The notes: generated by a model from the letters alone, not told the origin. Shown: positions 7,532-17,348, counted from the stretch's first letter. The stretch: DNA of 64,000 nt from Reyranella sp. CPCC 100927 (GCF_007859315.1 NZ_VOHA01000028.1:1-64000), one strand, 5' to 3'. Translations and numbers: made by a program.

Positions 7532-10500
7532 TTAGAACTTGTAAGTGAGATTGCCCTTGAAGGCGTGGTCGCGAGCACCCGACGCGAGGACACCGGAATA
7601 GCCGGCGCCGACGGTGAAGGCCTTGCCGACCTTGAGATCGAAGCCGGCCTCGACGACGACGGCGTTGCGGGCGATGGGCGTGCCCTCGACGCCGAACGAC
7701 GTACCGCCGGCGAAGGCGAGCCGCGCCGCCGGCGTGACGTCGCCGAAGGCGTGGCGCCAGCCCAGCGTGCCGCGCAGCGTCAGGGTCTTGTTGTCCTCGT
7801 TCCACACCTGTGCGGCGGCGCGGATGCCCAGCGTGGAGAAGAGGTTGCTGTCGGAGCCGGTGCGGGTGCGGAGCGCGGCGATGCCGCCACGCTCGCCGAA
7901 GCGGTTGGTGCTGAGATGCACCCAGGCGAGGTTGGCGAAGGGCTCGAGCGCGACGTCGCCGAGTGCCAGCGTATAGCCGACATCGCCGAAGACCTGCGTG
8001 GTGCGCGCCTTGTAGTCGGCGCGTGCCGCGTCGGCGAGGCCGGGGAAGGTGATGCTGCGGCTGCTGTCGATGCTGTGCCAGGTGTGCGACGCGCCGAGAC
8101 GGACGCCGACGGGTCCGAACTGTGCGCCGCCATAGAGGGCGAGGTGGTAGCTGTCGATGGTGGCGCGCGAGGAGCGGCCGTCGACGTCAACGGTGCTGCG
8201 GCTGTAGCCGGTGGCGATGCCAACGGTCCAGGTGTCGGCGATCCTGGTGTCGGCACCGATGAAGAAGCCGCCGGTCGTGCGTTTCGCGGTGGCGGCGTTG
8301 CCGTCACCTGACGTGCGGGCGATGGCGCCGAAGCCCTGGAACCAAGCGGTGACGGCGGTGCCGTCCTGCGGCCGCTGGCGCTGGTCGGTGGCCTGGGCGA
8401 GCGCGGCGAACTGCGGCCCGGCGGCGGTCGATGTGCCGGAGAGTCGGGTGCGAGCGACGACGGCGTCGCGCAGATAGTGGCTGTCCTCGATCAGGGCGCT
8501 CCTGGTCGAGGCGTGGATCTCGCCGGAGAGCGCGTTGAAGGCCCGCTGCGCCACCGCGGCGTCGGGCAGGCTGGCGATGGCGTCGTAGAGCCGGTTGCCG
8601 CCGCCCAGGCTCTCGACGCCGCGGGCGGCGGCGCACTGGTTGCGCGAGGCGGCGACGTCGCAGAAGCCGGTGCTGTTGCGGGTGACGTCGAGGAAGACGC
8701 TGGAGGGGCCGTACGCCAGCGCCAGGTCGACGAAGGGCAGGTTCTGGGTCAGGCCGGCGAAGGTGCCGCTGACACCGGCATCGGCGGTCAGGATGATATA
8801 GCGGGTGCCGGCGGTATAGGCGCCGGCGGCCTTGACGACGGAGACGGTGCCGCCGTTGAGTGTCGCGGTACCGGTGGCGTGCAGGCGGTCGCCGGCGCCG
8901 CCGGGTTCGATCTCGACAGCGTAGGTCGAACCGGCGGCGAAGCTGACGTTGCCGGCGACGTTGAGCGTGCCGATGGAATTGCCGGGCGCCACCGTGCTGC
9001 CGCTGCCCGCGATCACGCCGCCCACCGTGCCGCTGCCGCCCAGCATGCCGCCCGTCACGGAGACGATGCCGCCGAGCTTGCCGTCGACGCGCAGGATACC
9101 GCCGTCGACCGCCGTGCTGCCCGTGAAGGCGCTGCTGTCGGCGCTCAGCACCGTCGTGCCGGCGACGTGGCGGATCGTGCCGGTGCCGGTGATCGCCGGC
9201 GCGAAGCTGGCGTCGCCGGTGTGGTTGAACACCAGCGTGCCGGTCCCGGCACCGAAGGTGAGCGTCGGCGCCTGCAGCGTGCCGGGGGCGGCGGCCGGAT
9301 CGCCGGCGCCGGCGCCGATATTGATCGTACCGGTGCCGCCGGCACCGTCACCGTCGCCGCCGGCATCCGGTCGGCCGACACCGATCCCGGCGTTGGCGTT
9401 GATCTTGGCGCCGTCGGTGATCGTCAAGACGCCTTTGCCGCCCACGCCGACGGTGAGCGCCTCGCTGCTGGTCCAGGTCGAACCAGCGCCGCTCACCACG
9501 ACCGTGCCGCTCGACCCGGCCTGGGCGCCGACGAAGCCGACCGCGTTGCTGACCGCGCCGCCGTTCTCGATGCGCAGGGTGCCGGTGCCGCGGTTGCCGA
9601 CGACCAGAAGGCTGTTGGTCCAGCTCGATCCGGCGCCGTTCACCGTGACCGTTCCATTGGCGCCGGCGGCATGGCCGACATAGCCGATCATCGTACTGAC
9701 CGCGCCGCCGGTCTCGACGCGCAACGTGCCGGTGCCGAGGTCGCCGACAAAGAGGTTGCCGCTGTTCGTCCAGGTCGAACCGGCGCCACTCACGATGACG
9801 CCGCCGTTCGCGCCGGTCTCGCGGCCAACGATGCCGGACAGGCTGTTGACCGACCCGCCGGTGTCGATGCGCAGCGCGCCGGCGCCGAGGTCGCCGGCGG
9901 TGATGGTGGCGTTGGTGAGGGTGCCGCTGACCACCAGCAGCCCACCGTCGATCGCTGTCCGTTCGTAGGTGCTGGCGCCGGTCAGGACCAACGTGCCGGC
10001 GCCGACCTTCAGCAAGCTGTCGCCGCTGCCGCCGACCAGCGGCGTGGCGATGGTGGCCGTGACGCCGCCATCGACGGTGATCGTGCTGGCGACGCCGGTG
10101 GCCGGCGACAGCGCCAGGCTGCCGCCGCCGAGCGTATAGCCGTTGGCGGAGAACTGCAGGGTGTCGAAGGCCTGCGTGCCGGCGACGGTGACGGCGCCGC
10201 CGGCAGCGCCGGCGAACACCGCGACCGAGCCGCCCCAGTTGCTGTTGGTGGCGGCCTGGCCCGGCTGGCCGGTCCAGTTGGTGCCCTCGGCGCTCCACGT
10301 GCCGGCGCCGCCGTCCACCACACCGTTGCCGGCGGTGTCGGCGCCGTCCCAGAACTGCAGGGCTTGGCGGTCGCCCACGACGGCCAGGTTGACCTGGCCC
10401 CCGATGTCGGTCTGCACCTGGTGGCTGGTGACGGCAAAGCCGCGCGTGCCGGTGACGGCGGTGCTGGCGAACGCACCCGTCAAGGTGCCGCCGTAGGTGA

Positions 10501-12829
10501 ACAGCGTGTAGTAGCCGGCGGCGGCGGTGCGCGCATCGAGCGCGCCGCCCAGGATGAGGTTGCCGGCGACGGCGACCAGGTCGTTGCCGGTGACGGGATC
10601 GCTGCCGCCGGCGACGCCCGGCGTGTTCAACTCGAAGCGTGATGTCGCCGCGCCACCGAGGCTCAAACTGCCCACGGTCAAGGTGCCGGGGCTGGCGCCG
10701 GCCGACAGGGTGCCGTCGGCGATGGTGACGGTGCCGGCAACGGTACCGCTGCCGCCCAGCGTGCCGCCGGTAGTAACGGCAACGGCACCGCCGAGTTTGC
10801 CGTCGACGCGCAACGTGCCGCCGGAGAGGAAGGTGCTGCCGGTGAAGGCGCTGCTGTCGGCATTCAGCACCGTCGAGCCGGCGAGGTGGCTGATCGTGCC
10901 TTTGCCAAGGATCGCCGGCGCGAAGGCATAGCCCGTGCCGGTATGGTTGAAGGCCAGCGCGCCGGTCCCGTCCCCGAACGTGAGCGACGGGGCCTGCAGC
11001 GTGCCGGGAGCGTCGGCCGGATCGCCGGCACCGGCCCCGATGGTGATTGTACCGGTGCTGCCGGCCCGCAGGCCAACAAAGGTGCCGGCGTTGACCTTGG
11101 CACTATCGGTGATCGTCACAACGCCAGTGCCAAAATTGCCAACGACGAGAACGCCGTTGGTCCAGGTCGAGCCGGCACCGTTCACCCTGACAGTGCCACT
11201 CGACCCGGTTGAATCGCCAACCAATGCGGTGAAGCTGCTCACCGTGCCGCCGTTTTCGATGCGTAGCGTGCCGGTACCGTTGCCTCCGATGGTGAGACGG
11301 TCGCTGCTGGTCCAGGTCGACCCAGCACCGCTCACGCTGACGGTGCCGTTCGACAGGACCTCTTTGCCAACAGAACCGGATCTGTTGACGACCGAGCCAC
11401 CGGTCTCGATGTTCAGAGTACCGGTGCCCCTGCCGCCGACGGTGAAATCGCCACTGTTGGTCCAGGTCGAGACGGCGCCGCTCACCGTAGCAGTGCCGTT
11501 CGACCCTCCCTCACCGCCGACGGCACCCGCCCCGCTAATGACAGCGCCGCCGTTCTCGATCCGCAAGGTCCCAACGCCGGCCAACCCGACACTCAAGGCG
11601 CCGCTGTTGGTCCAGGTCGAGCCGGCGCCACTCACGCTGACGACGCCGCGGCCCTGAGTTCTGGTCCCGCTGATAATCGCGACGCTAGCCCCGATGATGC
11701 CGATCGTATTGCTGACTGTACCGCCGTTTTCGATGCGCAGAGTGCCGTTGCCGAACGCGCCAACAGTTAGACCGCCGCTGTTGGTCCAAGTCGAATCGGC
11801 GCCACTCACAGTGACGGCGCCGCTACCCTGAACTCCAATCCCGCCGACAGGCTCGACGCTAGCCCCGATGCGACCGATCGCATTGCTGACTGTGCCACCG
11901 TTGGCGATGTGCAGGGTCCCGATGCCCTTGTCACCAATGATGAGATTGTTGCTGTTGGTCCAGGTCGAACCGGCCCCGATTACCGTCACCACGCCGACGG
12001 CCCCGGCGCTGCTCTCGCCGATGGTGCCTGTGGTGTTGCTGACTGTACCGCCGGTCTCGATGCGCAGGGTGCCGGTGCCCTTGTCACCGATGGTGAGATC
12101 GATGGTGTTGGTCCAGGTCGAGCCGGCGCCGCTCACCGTAGCGGTGCCGCTCGCCCCGGCAGCGGAGCCAACGGAACTGGAGCTACTGCTGACCGACCCA
12201 CCGTTCTCGATGCGCAAGGCGCCGGTGCCGAGGAGGCCAACAAACAGATCTCCACTGTTGCTCCAGGTTGAGCCGGCACCGCTCACTGTGACGGTGCCGA
12301 CACCACTGAAGGGTATGGGGTTGGCCTGCAGGAGCCCGCCGCCAACGAAGCCGATCGTATTGCTGACTTTTCCGCCGCTCTCGATGCGCAAGGTTCCCGT
12401 GCCTTCGAGGCCGATGATAACATTGCCGCTGTTCGTCCAGGTCGAGTCGACCCCGGTAACCGCCACCGTTCCTGTTGCGCCCGATCCAAAGCCGATTATT
12501 GCGATGCTGTCCTGGGCACCGACCCCGGTCAGGGAGAGTGTACCGCCGTCCTTAATCGTCAGCTGGCCGGTGCCGCTGTCGCCCACGACCAGGGTGGTTC
12601 CTCGGGCGCCCAGTGCGCCAATCACCGTCGGATGAGGGGTGACACGATCAAGGATGATGTTATCGGCCGCACTGGGCACGGCGCCCGTGCTCCAGTTGCC
12701 GGCAGTAAACCAGTCGTTCGACACTGCGCCGGTCCACTGGGTCTGGGCGTGCACGACGGGCGCCGCCAGAAGTGCCGTCGAAGCCAACAATGCGGCACGC
12801 CAATGGTTGTGCCTGCTTCGGGAGGTCAT
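7532..12829 (-). CDS. Giant autotransporter with STWTN-repeat passenger (type V secretion)
   Basis: I place the start at the ATG at 12829, preceded by GGAGA, which begins a signal peptide ending VVHAQ near residue 29. The protein is 1765 residues. The passenger holds two arrays of a unit of about 45 residues (STWTNSG, then TGTLRIENGG, then VSNTIG): nine copies at about residues 125-560 and three at about 990-1125, joined by autotransporter-associated strand repeats (GTLVLTGA). The last 280 residues form the beta-barrel that inserts in the outer membrane, ending in LTYKF with the required aromatic C-terminus. No protease or lipase motif was seen in the passenger, so a structural or adhesive role is inferred. 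From TVGGVIAGSG onward it is homologous to the autotransporter at 20933-25324. A perfect palindrome lies 119 bp upstream. Confidence 0.9.
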   Translation of the reverse strand: MTSRSRHNHWRAALLASTALLAAPVVHAQTQWTGAVSNDWFTAGNWSTGAVPSAADNIILDRVTPHPTVIGALGARGTTLVVGDSGTGQLTIKDGGTLSLTGVGAQDSIAIIGFGSGATGTVAVTGVDSTWTNSGNVIIGLEGTGTLRIESGGKVSNTIGFVGGGLLQANPIPFSGVGTVTVSGAGSTWSNSGDLFVGLLGTGALRIENGGSVSSSSSSVGSAAGASGTATVSGAGSTWTNTIDLTIGDKGTGTLRIETGGTVSNTTGTIGESSAGAVGVVTVIGAGSTWTNSNNLIIGDKGIGTLHIANGGTVSNAIGRIGASVEPVGGIGVQGSGAVTVSGADSTWTNSGGLTVGAFGNGTLRIENGGTVSNTIGIIGASVAIISGTRTQGRGVVSVSGAGSTWTNSGALSVGLAGVGTLRIENGGAVISGAGAVGGEGGSNGTATVSGAVSTWTNSGDFTVGGRGTGTLNIETGGSVVNRSGSVGKEVLSNGTVSVSGAGSTWTSSDRLTIGGNGTGTLRIENGGTVSSFTALVGDSTGSSGTVRVNGAGSTWTNGVLVVGNFGTGVVTITDSAKVNAGTFVGLRAGSTGTITIGAGAGDPADAPGTLQAPSLTFGDGTGALAFNHTGTGYAFAPAILGKGTISHLAGSTVLNADSSAFTGSTFLSGGTLRVDGKLGGAVAVTTGGTLGGSGTVAGTVTIADGTLSAGASPGTLTVGSLSLGGAATSRFELNTPGVAGGSDPVTGNDLVAVAGNLILGGALDARTAAAGYYTLFTYGGTLTGAFASTAVTGTRGFAVTSHQVQTDIGGQVNLAVVGDRQALQFWDGADTAGNGVVDGGAGTWSAEGTNWTGQPGQAATNSNWGGSVAVFAGAAGGAVTVAGTQAFDTLQFSANGYTLGGGSLALSPATGVASTITVDGGVTATIATPLVGGSGDSLLKVGAGTLVLTGASTYERTAIDGGLLVVSGTLTNATITAGDLGAGALRIDTGGSVNSLSGIVGRETGANGGVIVSGAGSTWTNSGNLFVGDLGTGTLRVETGGAVSTMIGYVGHAAGANGTVTVNGAGSSWTNSLLVVGNRGTGTLRIENGGAVSNAVGFVGAQAGSSGTVVVSGAGSTWTSSEALTVGVGGKGVLTITDGAKINANAGIGVGRPDAGGDGDGAGGTGTINIGAGAGDPAAAPGTLQAPTLTFGAGTGTLVFNHTGDASFAPAITGTGTIRHVAGTTVLSADSSAFTGSTAVDGGILRVDGKLGGIVSVTGGMLGGSGTVGGVIAGSGSTVAPGNSIGTLNVAGNVSFAAGSTYAVEIEPGGAGDRLHATGTATLNGGTVSVVKAAGAYTAGTRYIILTADAGVSGTFAGLTQNLPFVDLALAYGPSSVFLDVTRNSTGFCDVAASRNQCAAARGVESLGGGNRLYDAIASLPDAAVAQRAFNALSGEIHASTRSALIEDSHYLRDAVVARTRLSGTSTAAGPQFAALAQATDQRQRPQDGTAVTAWFQGFGAIARTSGDGNAATAKRTTGGFFIGADTRIADTWTVGIATGYSRSTVDVDGRSSRATIDSYHLALYGGAQFGPVGVRLGASHTWHSIDSSRSITFPGLADAARADYKARTTQVFGDVGYTLALGDVALEPFANLAWVHLSTNRFGERGGIAALRTRTGSDSNLFSTLGIRAAAQVWNEDNKTLTLRGTLGWRHAFGDVTPAARLAFAGGTSFGVEGTPIARNAVVVEAGFDLKVGKAFTVGAGYSGVLASGARDHAFKGNLTYKF

Positions 12830-12947
12830 GCTCTTGTCTCCGCACGCCGGCAAACCACGGAGCCCTTGTCGCCGATGCAGTTCGTGCGACCACACGACAA
12901 GCTGCGGGCCGGTCGCGGCAACCTGTCTTGCCCGCACGCGGCGCGCG

Positions 12948-12963
12948 TCATTCATATGAATGA
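12948..12963 (-). promoter_or_regulatory. Palindromic operator, site 1
   Basis: TCATTCATATGAATGA is a perfect 16-bp palindrome 119 bp upstream of the first autotransporter. In the direction of that gene it is followed by CG, as at sites 3 and 5. Four related sites lie at 14058, 17585, 19047 and 20275, all near LuxR-type regulator or secreted-protein genes. Confidence 0.7.
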
Positions 12964-12997
12964 TGTTGCAAGGGTGTTGTGGCGTGTGGTTTGCCGA

Positions 12998-14011
12998 TCA
13001 CCGATTGCGCCGGCGTGGCGCGGGATATGCGACGCGCGGCCGTAGGCTCCCGCGCGATTTCCGGTTGGGCGGCACAAGCGGCGGCACCGATCGGTCGTAG
13101 TCGTGCTCGACCAGCCGTTCGCGCAGCCACAGCAACAGCGGGTCGGCGTCGTGTCGGCGGTGCCAGGCGACGTGCACCGTGGCGCCTTCGATGGGTAACG
13201 GCAGGGGCAGGACGGCGACAGGGACGTTGGCGGCCAGGATGCGCGCCAAGCGTGCGGGGTATGCGGCGATCATGTCGCTGGCCGCGACCACGAAGGGCAC
13301 CGGCAGGAAGTGTTGCAAGGTCAGCCCGATGCGGCGCTGTAATCCGCGGGCGGCGAGCGCTGCATCGACCGGCGCGGTGCCGCGGCCCTCGACCGATACC
13401 ATGATGTGCGGGTAGGCCAGGAACCGCTTCAAGGTCAGCCCCTTGCGGGCGACGTCGTGCCCGCGCGCGACGAGGACGACCAGCTCTTCGCGAAAGAGCA
13501 CGGCACTGCGCAGATCCGAGGTGTTGGCCATCATGGGCATGAGCCCGAGATCGACCTCGCCGGATTGCAAGGCGGTGACGACGTCGATGCGGTCCGAGGC
13601 CCGCACCCTCAGATCGATCCCGGGTGCCGCTCGGCGCAGGTGTGCGATGACATCCGGCAGGATCAGCAGATCCTGCATGTCCGCTGACGCCAACGTAACG
13701 GTGCGTCGCATCGACGCCGGATTAAAGGCGGCGTCTCGGTCGATCACGCGGCGCACTTCGCCCAGCGCCCGATGCAGCGGTTCGACCAGTGCCATCGCGC
13801 GTGCCGTCGGCACCATGCGGTCCGCGGTGCGCACCAGCAGCGGATCACCGAACAACGCGCGCAGCCGCGCCAGGGCCTTGCTCATCGCCGATTGGCTCAG
13901 GCCGATACGCGCGCCGGCACGCGTGACATTGCGTTCGGCGAGAAGGGCATCGAGGGCAACCAGCAGGTTGAGATCGACGGCAGCCAAAGTCTCCATGGAC
14001 ATGGACTCCAT
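12998..14011 (-). CDS. LysR family transcriptional regulator
   Basis: The N-terminus carries the LysR winged helix-turn-helix (DLNLLVALDALLAERNVT and LSQSAMSKALARLRALFGDP, residues 14-60), followed by a periplasmic-binding-protein-like effector domain (about 95-300; DLGLMPM, VGARGHDVARK-like segments). At 337 residues it is slightly long owing to an Arg-rich tail of about 40 residues. Starts at Met1, Met4 or Met6 are all possible; Met4 has GGAG five bases upstream. It is transcribed away from the LuxR-type gene at 14427, and the shared space contains operator site 2. Its first 70 bases are repeated at 18931-19006. The effector is unknown. Confidence 0.9.
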   Translation of the reverse strand: MESMSMETLAAVDLNLLVALDALLAERNVTRAGARIGLSQSAMSKALARLRALFGDPLLVRTADRMVPTARAMALVEPLHRALGEVRRVIDRDAAFNPASMRRTVTLASADMQDLLILPDVIAHLRRAAPGIDLRVRASDRIDVVTALQSGEVDLGLMPMMANTSDLRSAVLFREELVVLVARGHDVARKGLTLKRFLAYPHIMVSVEGRGTAPVDAALAARGLQRRIGLTLQHFLPVPFVVAASDMIAAYPARLARILAANVPVAVLPLPLPIEGATVHVAWHRRHDADPLLLWLRERLVEHDYDRSVPPLVPPNRKSRGSLRPRVAYPAPRRRNR

Positions 14012-14150
14012 GGCAAAAAGTCATTTCTATCGTAGCGTGTAGAGCGGTATAGGCGTCTCATCCGTTTGGATGATGCCCGTCGACAAGGTTTTATGCTGCT
14101 CTCGTGCCGCGATGCCGCATCGATCTGCCATCCTCAATGCCATCGAGCAT
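13941..14150. repeat. Segmental duplication, copy A
   Basis: This 210-bp stretch covers the start of lysR, the divergent promoter with operator site 2, and 13 codons starting at 14112. It matches 18931-19139 with about 12 substitutions and one single-base deletion by eye (about 94 percent). Confidence 0.9.
14058..14073 (+). promoter_or_regulatory. Palindromic operator, site 2
   Basis: TCATCCGTTTGGATGA has perfect 6-bp arms around GTTT. It lies between divergent genes, with TATGCT as a possible -10 element at 14092-14097, which would place the palindrome centre near -38, where class II activators of the LuxR type bind. It differs from site 4 by one base. Confidence 0.6.
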
Positions 14151-14384
14151 GGTCTCCGGCCGCTCTCGACGCCCGGCGGTTGGCATGGCGCCGCAGCGAT
14201 GACGGCCTCCGCCGGCACGCGTTTCTCTTCGCGCCTGATCCGGTATGATCTGCCGGTCGGTTGCGCTCGGGCATTCGGCACCCGGCGGCTTGCGATTGAC
14301 CTTCTTCGCGAAGATGACAACATCTCAACCGCTCGTGATGGTTGCCTTCGAAAGTTGCAAGAGAAGGCAAAAACAACCGCGTGA
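14112..14384 (+). pseudogene. Truncated N-terminus of a LuxR-type regulator gene
   Basis: The ATG at 14112 begins MPHRSAILNAIEH, which matches MSHRSAILSAIEH of the regulator at 19101. Weak resemblance continues (P, GW, then MTAS against VTAS) to about residue 40 and is then lost; the frame closes at 14384 after 90 codons with no helix-turn-helix. I read it as the leftover start of a regulator whose body was lost, ahead of the intact regulator at 14427. A short real peptide cannot be excluded. No other gene is visible in the 14012-14426 gap. Confidence 0.45.
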
Positions 14385-14426
14385 GTCAGCGCGCGGCCCA
14401 CGTCGGTGCTTGGTTGGGGAACCAGG

Positions 14427-15548
14427 ATGGGTGGCACGGATCTCACGAATCTCGTCGGGCTGATCTATGCGTCCGCTTACGATGTGGCGGCCGTGCCTGG
14501 CGTCATGTTGAAGGTGGCGGAAGCCTTCGGCGGGCAGAGCGCGGCCTATAGCGAAACCGACCGCAGGACAGGGAAGATCTGGAGAGCGGACGTCGGCCTG
14601 GACGAGGATTTCTATCGCAAGAACCGGGAGGCCTCCGAGCAAGTCAACGCACTGTTGCCGCCGTTCAAACGCCTGCCGGCAGGCGCGGTCGTCGTTGAGG
14701 AGACGGTCATGCCGCGCCGCGAGTTCCTGCACACGGCATTCTATCAGGAATGGTTCAGGCCACAGGACATCCACTGGACCATGGCCTGCAAGCTCGAGCA
14801 CACCGATCGCGCGATGGCCGCGTTGACGGTCCGCCGTCATGGCCGGCGGTCGGCCGCTTTCAACGTTCAGTCGATGGATGCGATGCGCAGACTCGCGCCC
14901 CACCTGCGGGAGTCGATCAAGCTGCGTCATCGACTGCGCCAGGATCGGCTCGAACAGGGGCTCAACCGCGAAATTGTCGATCGCGCCGTCAGCGGACTGG
15001 CGATCGTCGATCAGGACGGTCACGCCGTCCTGCTCAATCCGGCCGCCGAGGCGTTCCTGGCGCGCGATGCCGGCCTGCGTCTGCGCTCGGGCCGGCTCGA
15101 GGCCGATGGAAAGGCCGGCACCCTGTTGCGGACCCGGATCCATCGCGCCACGACACGAGACAGGGCACCGGTGGGCGGATCGTTCGCGATCCACGGTGAC
15201 GACGGCGCATTGCCGCTGATCGTCAGCGTTGTTCCGATGCGGGGCGACGATGCGCCGGGGAGCCAACAGCCGCGTCACGCCCTGGTCGTCATGGGTGACG
15301 CCGGCGCCGAGCTTGGTCCTGTACGCACGCAACTCGCCGAGATCTTTGGTTTGACGCCGAGCGAGGCCGCGGTGACGCTTGCCCTGTGCCGTGGTGATGA
15401 CCTGCCGGCCATCTGCGCGACCCTGGGCATCTCCATGCCGACCGCGCGCACCCACCTGCAGCGCGCGTTTGCCAAGACCGGAACGCGTCGCCAGGCCGCG
15501 CTCGCCGCGCTCCTGCAGCGGAACTTCGGCCATTTTGATCTGACGTGA
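14427..15548 (+). CDS. LuxR-type helix-turn-helix regulator
   Basis: A 373-residue regulator starting at the ATG at 14427, with GGGGA eight bases upstream (a GTG at 14406 is an alternative). The last 70 residues are a LuxR/GerE-type helix-turn-helix: FGLTPSEAAVTLALCRGDD, then LGISMPTARTHLQRAFAKTG. The N-terminal 170 residues and a PAS-like centre (VSGLAIVDQDGHAVLLNPAAEAFL, near residues 185-210) would sense a signal; there is no classical acyl-homoserine-lactone domain and no receiver domain. It lies next to operator site 2 and 47 bp ahead of the peptide-binding protein gene. I infer that it, or one of its paralogues, binds the TCATTCATATGAATGA palindromes, but the sequence does not prove this. 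Confidence 0.85.
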   Translation: MGGTDLTNLVGLIYASAYDVAAVPGVMLKVAEAFGGQSAAYSETDRRTGKIWRADVGLDEDFYRKNREASEQVNALLPPFKRLPAGAVVVEETVMPRREFLHTAFYQEWFRPQDIHWTMACKLEHTDRAMAALTVRRHGRRSAAFNVQSMDAMRRLAPHLRESIKLRHRLRQDRLEQGLNREIVDRAVSGLAIVDQDGHAVLLNPAAEAFLARDAGLRLRSGRLEADGKAGTLLRTRIHRATTRDRAPVGGSFAIHGDDGALPLIVSVVPMRGDDAPGSQQPRHALVVMGDAGAELGPVRTQLAEIFGLTPSEAAVTLALCRGDDLPAICATLGISMPTARTHLQRAFAKTGTRRQAALAALLQRNFGHFDLT

Positions 15549-15595
15549 CATGGCGGACGGCGTCGGCCGAGTCGCCTCGATCCGGGAGCGTCACG

Positions 15596-17203
15596 ATGTC
15601 GATCGCTTTCAGTTCGTTGCGGCGGTTCGCGATGGCAACCGGTCTGATCGCACCGCTGGTACTGGGCATGCCGACGTCGCACGCCGAGGAAAAGGTGCTG
15701 CGTGCCGCCATGCACGCCGACCTGCGGGCGATCGATCCGATCTGGACGACGCAGAACATCGCCAACATCCACGGCATGCTGGTCTATGACACGCTGTTCG
15801 GCAACGATGCCAGCCTGCAGCCCAGGCCGCAGATGGTCGGCGCGGTCGACGTCAGTGCCGACAAGCTGGTCTACACCTTCGTCCTGCGCGACGGCCTGAC
15901 GTTCAGCGACGGCTCTGCCGTCACGGCCAGGGACGTGATCGCCTCGCTGAGGCGCTGGGGCGCCAAGGACGGCGTCGGCATCCGCCTGTTCTCGTTCGTC
16001 GCCAGGCTCGAGGCAGTTGACGACAAGACGTTTCGCATGACGCTGACAAAGCCGTACGGGATGGTGCTGGAGTCGCTGGGCAAGGCCAACGTCTCCGTCG
16101 CCGTCATCATGCGCGAAAGGGAGGCGCAGACCGACCCGCAACAACAGGTCAAGGAGTCGATCGGCTCCGGCCCCTACATGTTCGTCAAGGACCTGTGGGT
16201 GCCGGGCAGCAAGGCGGTCTATGCCAGGAATCCGCACTACGTCCCGCGGCCGGGCAACGAGCCGCCGTCGTCCTTCGCCGGCAGCAAGATCGCCGGCGTC
16301 GACCGCATCGAGCTGGTGTGGATCGCCGACCAGCAGACGGCAATATCGGCACTGATCAACGGCGAGATCGATTTCTACGAGAGCCCCGGCATCGACTTCC
16401 TGCCGATCCTGGAAAGGAGCCCCGACGTCAAGCTGATGAAGACCGGCGACCTCGACAGCGCGCACGGCATGATCAGGCTGAACCACTTGCACCCGCCGTT
16501 CGACAACGTGAAGGCGCGGCAGGCGATGTACTACCTGATCAATCAGGAGGATTTCCTGCGCGCCGTGATTGGTGATCCCCGGTACTACCGAATCTGCCAT
16601 GGCCTGATCACCTGCGGCGCGCCGCTGGCCAGCGACGGCGGCAGCCAATGGTTCAAGGAGTACAATCCCGGAAAGGCGCTGCGGCTGCTCCAGGAGGCCG
16701 GCTACAAAGGCGAGCCGATCACCATATTGGCCGCCACCGACAACAGCACGATCACGCCGGCCACGCAGGTGCTGATCCAGGCCATGCGCGAGGCCGGCAT
16801 CACGCTCGATGTGCAGTCGATGGACTGGGGTTCGGTGGTGTCGCGGCGCGCCCGGCGAGAACCGCCGGCGCAGGGTGGCTGGCACATCTTCGTCTCGCAG
16901 GCGGGTGGTGTCGCCTCGGCCAACCCCGTGCTGCACACCTGGCTCGGTGCCGCGTGCGACAAAGGCCCGTTCGGCTGGCCCTGCGACGCGCAGATCGAGG
17001 CGCTGCGCAACAGCTTTGCCTTCGCGCGGACCGACGCGGAGAAGAAGCGCATCGCGCGCGACCTGCAGGTGCGGGCGATGGAGCAGGTCGTCTACATCCC
17101 GTTCGGTCAATGGACGACGCCGATCGCCTACCGCTCTGACCGCCTCCAGGGCATCGTGCCCAACACCGGCCTCGTCGTGCTGTGGGGCATCACGAAGAAG
17201 TAG
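15596..17203 (+). CDS. ABC transporter substrate-binding protein, peptide/nickel family (SBP family 5)
   Basis: The chosen start (15596, GGGAG upstream) gives 535 residues with a signal peptide ending THAEE near residue 32. The mature part shows the family 5 pattern: the LRAAMHADLRAIDPIW opening, LRDGLTFSDGSAVTARDV (about 90-110), GSGPYMF, and a late DWGSVVSRR. Such periplasmic proteins bind peptides or similar solutes and pass them to an inner-membrane ABC permease. No permease or ATPase gene is in the window, so it is either an orphan receptor or served by a transporter elsewhere. Its position directly behind the LuxR-type gene suggests joint expression. Confidence 0.88.
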   Translation: MSIAFSSLRRFAMATGLIAPLVLGMPTSHAEEKVLRAAMHADLRAIDPIWTTQNIANIHGMLVYDTLFGNDASLQPRPQMVGAVDVSADKLVYTFVLRDGLTFSDGSAVTARDVIASLRRWGAKDGVGIRLFSFVARLEAVDDKTFRMTLTKPYGMVLESLGKANVSVAVIMREREAQTDPQQQVKESIGSGPYMFVKDLWVPGSKAVYARNPHYVPRPGNEPPSSFAGSKIAGVDRIELVWIADQQTAISALINGEIDFYESPGIDFLPILERSPDVKLMKTGDLDSAHGMIRLNHLHPPFDNVKARQAMYYLINQEDFLRAVIGDPRYYRICHGLITCGAPLASDGGSQWFKEYNPGKALRLLQEAGYKGEPITILAATDNSTITPATQVLIQAMREAGITLDVQSMDWGSVVSRRARREPPAQGGWHIFVSQAGGVASANPVLHTWLGAACDKGPFGWPCDAQIEALRNSFAFARTDAEKKRIARDLQVRAMEQVVYIPFGQWTTPIAYRSDRLQGIVPNTGLVVLWGITKK

Positions 17204-17263
17204 CCGAAGCGGTTCGCCCATAGCGGTACGGCGATCGCATGTGAGCCAAGTCGGTACGGTCAG

Positions 17264-17348
17264 ACGCTGGGGGCGCGCCACTCCGTGGCGCGTCATGGCT
17301 TGCTCTACCTGCTCGGTGTTCGGGCGCGAAGTGGCGTGCCCCCAGCGT
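17264..17348. repeat. Inverted repeat, 19-bp arms with one mismatch
   Basis: Arms 17264-17282 (ACGCTGGGGGCGCGCCACT) and 17330-17348 pair at 18 of 19 positions around a 47-base loop. It follows the stop of the peptide-binding protein gene and could act as a terminator. Confidence 0.7.

Noticed and set aside
8477-10642. A 721-residue open frame on the plus strand opposite the first autotransporter
   Set aside because: Its sequence is the antisense of the repeats (endless D, G, A, V) with no motif; it is a shadow of the barrel and passenger.
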